A DNA stretch of 5,740 bases from Namhaeicola sp039714555 (GTDB lineage Bacteria > Bacteroidota > Bacteroidia > Flavobacteriales > Flavobacteriaceae), in the NCBI GenBank assembly GCA_039714555.1, contig JBDLJB010000077.1, positions 1 through 5,740 of the forward strand, given 5' to 3'. The number at the start of each line of letters is the position of its first letter. Position 1 is the stretch's first letter. The notes below the pieces were generated by a model that worked only from the letters and a program-made list of their open reading frames with translations, had not been told where the DNA came from and ran no database searches. This document shows positions 4,730 through 5,740 of the stretch, in pieces. The position numbers and the translations under genes were made by a program.

Positions 4730-5740
4730 TTAATTAAATTTATAGAACCTATTATTGCCTTTAAGACCAACAAGAAATGCTCCTTCAAACCCCCTTTTTT
4801 TGAGGAGCTTTGCATAACTTCTGGCTTCATCAGAAGTTTTAAATTTTCCAGCAAAGTACCTATTTAACCCATCATTATACCGATGATTGAATAAATTGGT
4901 TAGTTTGTCGTATTTATTAGATTGTACATTTTTGCGATATGCACCAATTTGTACAGTATACACTACAGTATTATTATCAAAATCAAAATTATAATTAATA
5001 AATGCTCCTGAATTAGCCAAAGACTCTCTTGAATCAAAATCACCTGAATTTGATTTATTGTTAGATTTGATAGTGATATTTTTTGGAGTATTAGCAAATA
5101 AAAATTGTGATCTTCGATTCAATTGATGTTGAAATTCTGAACAAATTATTCCATTAGGGCAGTTTTCAGCCAATTGTTCTTCGCCAAACCCATTTCCTGA
5201 AATTCTATCGAAAGCAATACCTTTTTTAACTAAGTATTGAATGGTTGAATTAGCACGCTTATTTGACAAATTTATGTTATAAGAATTTTTACCGCGACTA
5301 TCTGTATGCGAACCTACATCAATTGTAATATCAGGATATTCTTTCATAACCTCAACGATTCTATCCAATTCATATTCGGCATCAGACCTTATGTTGTACT
5401 TATTAAAATTAAAATATATTGTACTAATGTTAATTGTATTTTTTTTGTCAACTATTATTGATCCATCAGGAGGTGAACTCATAGATATTTCAACAAGAGG
5501 TTGATCTTCTAAACCATTTAAAGATTTTAATTCGATTTCTTCATTTAGATAACCCTCTGCAGATACTACGATCTTATAAGAATTATTAGAAGGTCTATCA
5601 AAACTAAAGGATGCATCATCTTTATTTGAAACAACAGATTGTAACTCATTTCCGCTTTCATCAAGCAATACAACAATAGCTCCAGGTAATATTTTTTGAG
5701 TATTTATGTCTTTAACAACACCTGAAATAACTTGATCAGG
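4730..5740 (-). CDS. OmpA-family envelope protein with C-terminal SPOR domain (5' part outside window)
   Basis: Only the last 336 residues are visible; the frame is open to the right edge, and the TTG at 5668 is not a real start. From the edge, residues 1-88 are a carboxypeptidase-regulatory-like beta domain (VISGVVKDINTQKILPGAIVV, then a SYKIVVSAEGY strand). Residues 103-215 form an OmpA domain, with YFNFNKYNI, SHTDSRG (Asp147) and NLSNKRAN (Arg162), the Asp and Arg that bind diaminopimelate of peptidoglycan. The ENCPNGIICSEFQHQLNRR stretch is typical of Bacteroidota members. After a Ser/Asn-rich linker, residues 260-327 look like a SPOR domain (YTVQIGAYR, YFAGKFKTSDEARSYAKLLK, FLVG), known to bind glycan strands lacking stem peptides. 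The full gene probably encodes an N-terminal signal and a WD40-like or TPR region, as in PorE-type proteins of the type IX secretion system, but this lies outside the window. It would anchor the outer membrane or a surface machine to the cell wall. It ends about 70 bp before the mvaD start and is functionally unrelated to it. Confidence 0.88.
   Translation of the reverse strand, partial: PDQVISGVVKDINTQKILPGAIVVLLDESGNELQSVVSNKDDASFSFDRPSNNSYKIVVSAEGYLNEEIELKSLNGLEDQPLVEISMSSPPDGSIIVDKKNTINISTIYFNFNKYNIRSDAEYELDRIVEVMKEYPDITIDVGSHTDSRGKNSYNINLSNKRANSTIQYLVKKGIAFDRISGNGFGEEQLAENCPNGIICSEFQHQLNRRSQFLFANTPKNITIKSNNKSNSGDFDSRESLANSGAFINYNFDFDNNTVVYTVQIGAYRKNVQSNKYDKLTNLFNHRYNDGLNRYFAGKFKTSDEARSYAKLLKKRGFEGAFLVGLKGNNRFYKFN

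Noticed and set aside
5666..5668. TTG as the start codon of the OmpA-family gene
   Set aside because: The frame continues open to the window edge and encodes the first strands of the carboxypeptidase-regulatory domain, so the codon is an internal leucine.
1..5740. Mobile element, defence island or novel multi-gene system
   Set aside because: There is no transposase, integrase, nuclease, helicase, CRISPR repeat or attachment-site pattern, and the genes are mostly known metabolic and envelope families.

Overview
The window is AT-rich DNA that most likely comes from a member of the Flavobacteriia (Bacteroidota). Four things point there: signal peptides ending in short Ser/Phe/Gln stretches; the absence of Shine-Dalgarno sequences; two promoter boxes of the Bacteroidetes type TAnnTTTG; and gene families typical of the group (YwqK/MORN secreted proteins, OmpA proteins with a carboxypeptidase-regulatory domain, and mevalonate-pathway genes next to a UbiA prenyltransferase). 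The genus cannot be told from this stretch.

Every supported gene lies on the minus strand, so the window reads right to left. From the right edge: the C-terminal part of an OmpA-family envelope protein (gene runs off the window; visible domains CarboxypepD_reg-like, OmpA, SPOR); diphosphomevalonate decarboxylase (mvaD); a secreted YwqK-like protein with 24-residue MORN-type repeats; a mevalonate-kinase-type GHMP kinase; a nine-helix UbiA-family prenyltransferase of the kind usually annotated in flavobacteria as geranylgeranylglycerol-phosphate geranylgeranyltransferase; and a small exported protein with a TonB_C-like C-terminus. The left 112 bp hold no intact gene. No intergenic stretch exceeds 300 bp; the longest is 138 bp and contains an 11-bp perfect inverted repeat.

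The core is isoprenoid metabolism. The kinase phosphorylates mevalonate, the decarboxylase makes isopentenyl diphosphate, and the UbiA enzyme would consume a polyprenyl diphosphate. The kinase and UbiA genes are 15 bp apart and probably co-transcribed, with the TonB_C gene 38 bp further on. mvaD and the kinase gene each carry their own TAnnTTTG box, and in both cases that box overlaps the upstream end of the longest open frame. This forces the real translation start downstream (TTG at 4657 for mvaD, ATG at 2751 for the kinase). The YwqK-like gene sits between mvaD and the kinase, two genes that I recall as normally adjacent in flavobacteria, so it looks like an insertion into a metabolic cluster.

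I see no mobile element, CRISPR array, RNA gene or convincing new defence system. The observations most worth following are the OmpA plus SPOR double peptidoglycan-binding architecture, the coupling of mevalonate genes to an archaeal-lipid-type prenyltransferase, the secreted repeat protein interrupting the pathway cluster, and a possible frameshifted gene end at the left edge.
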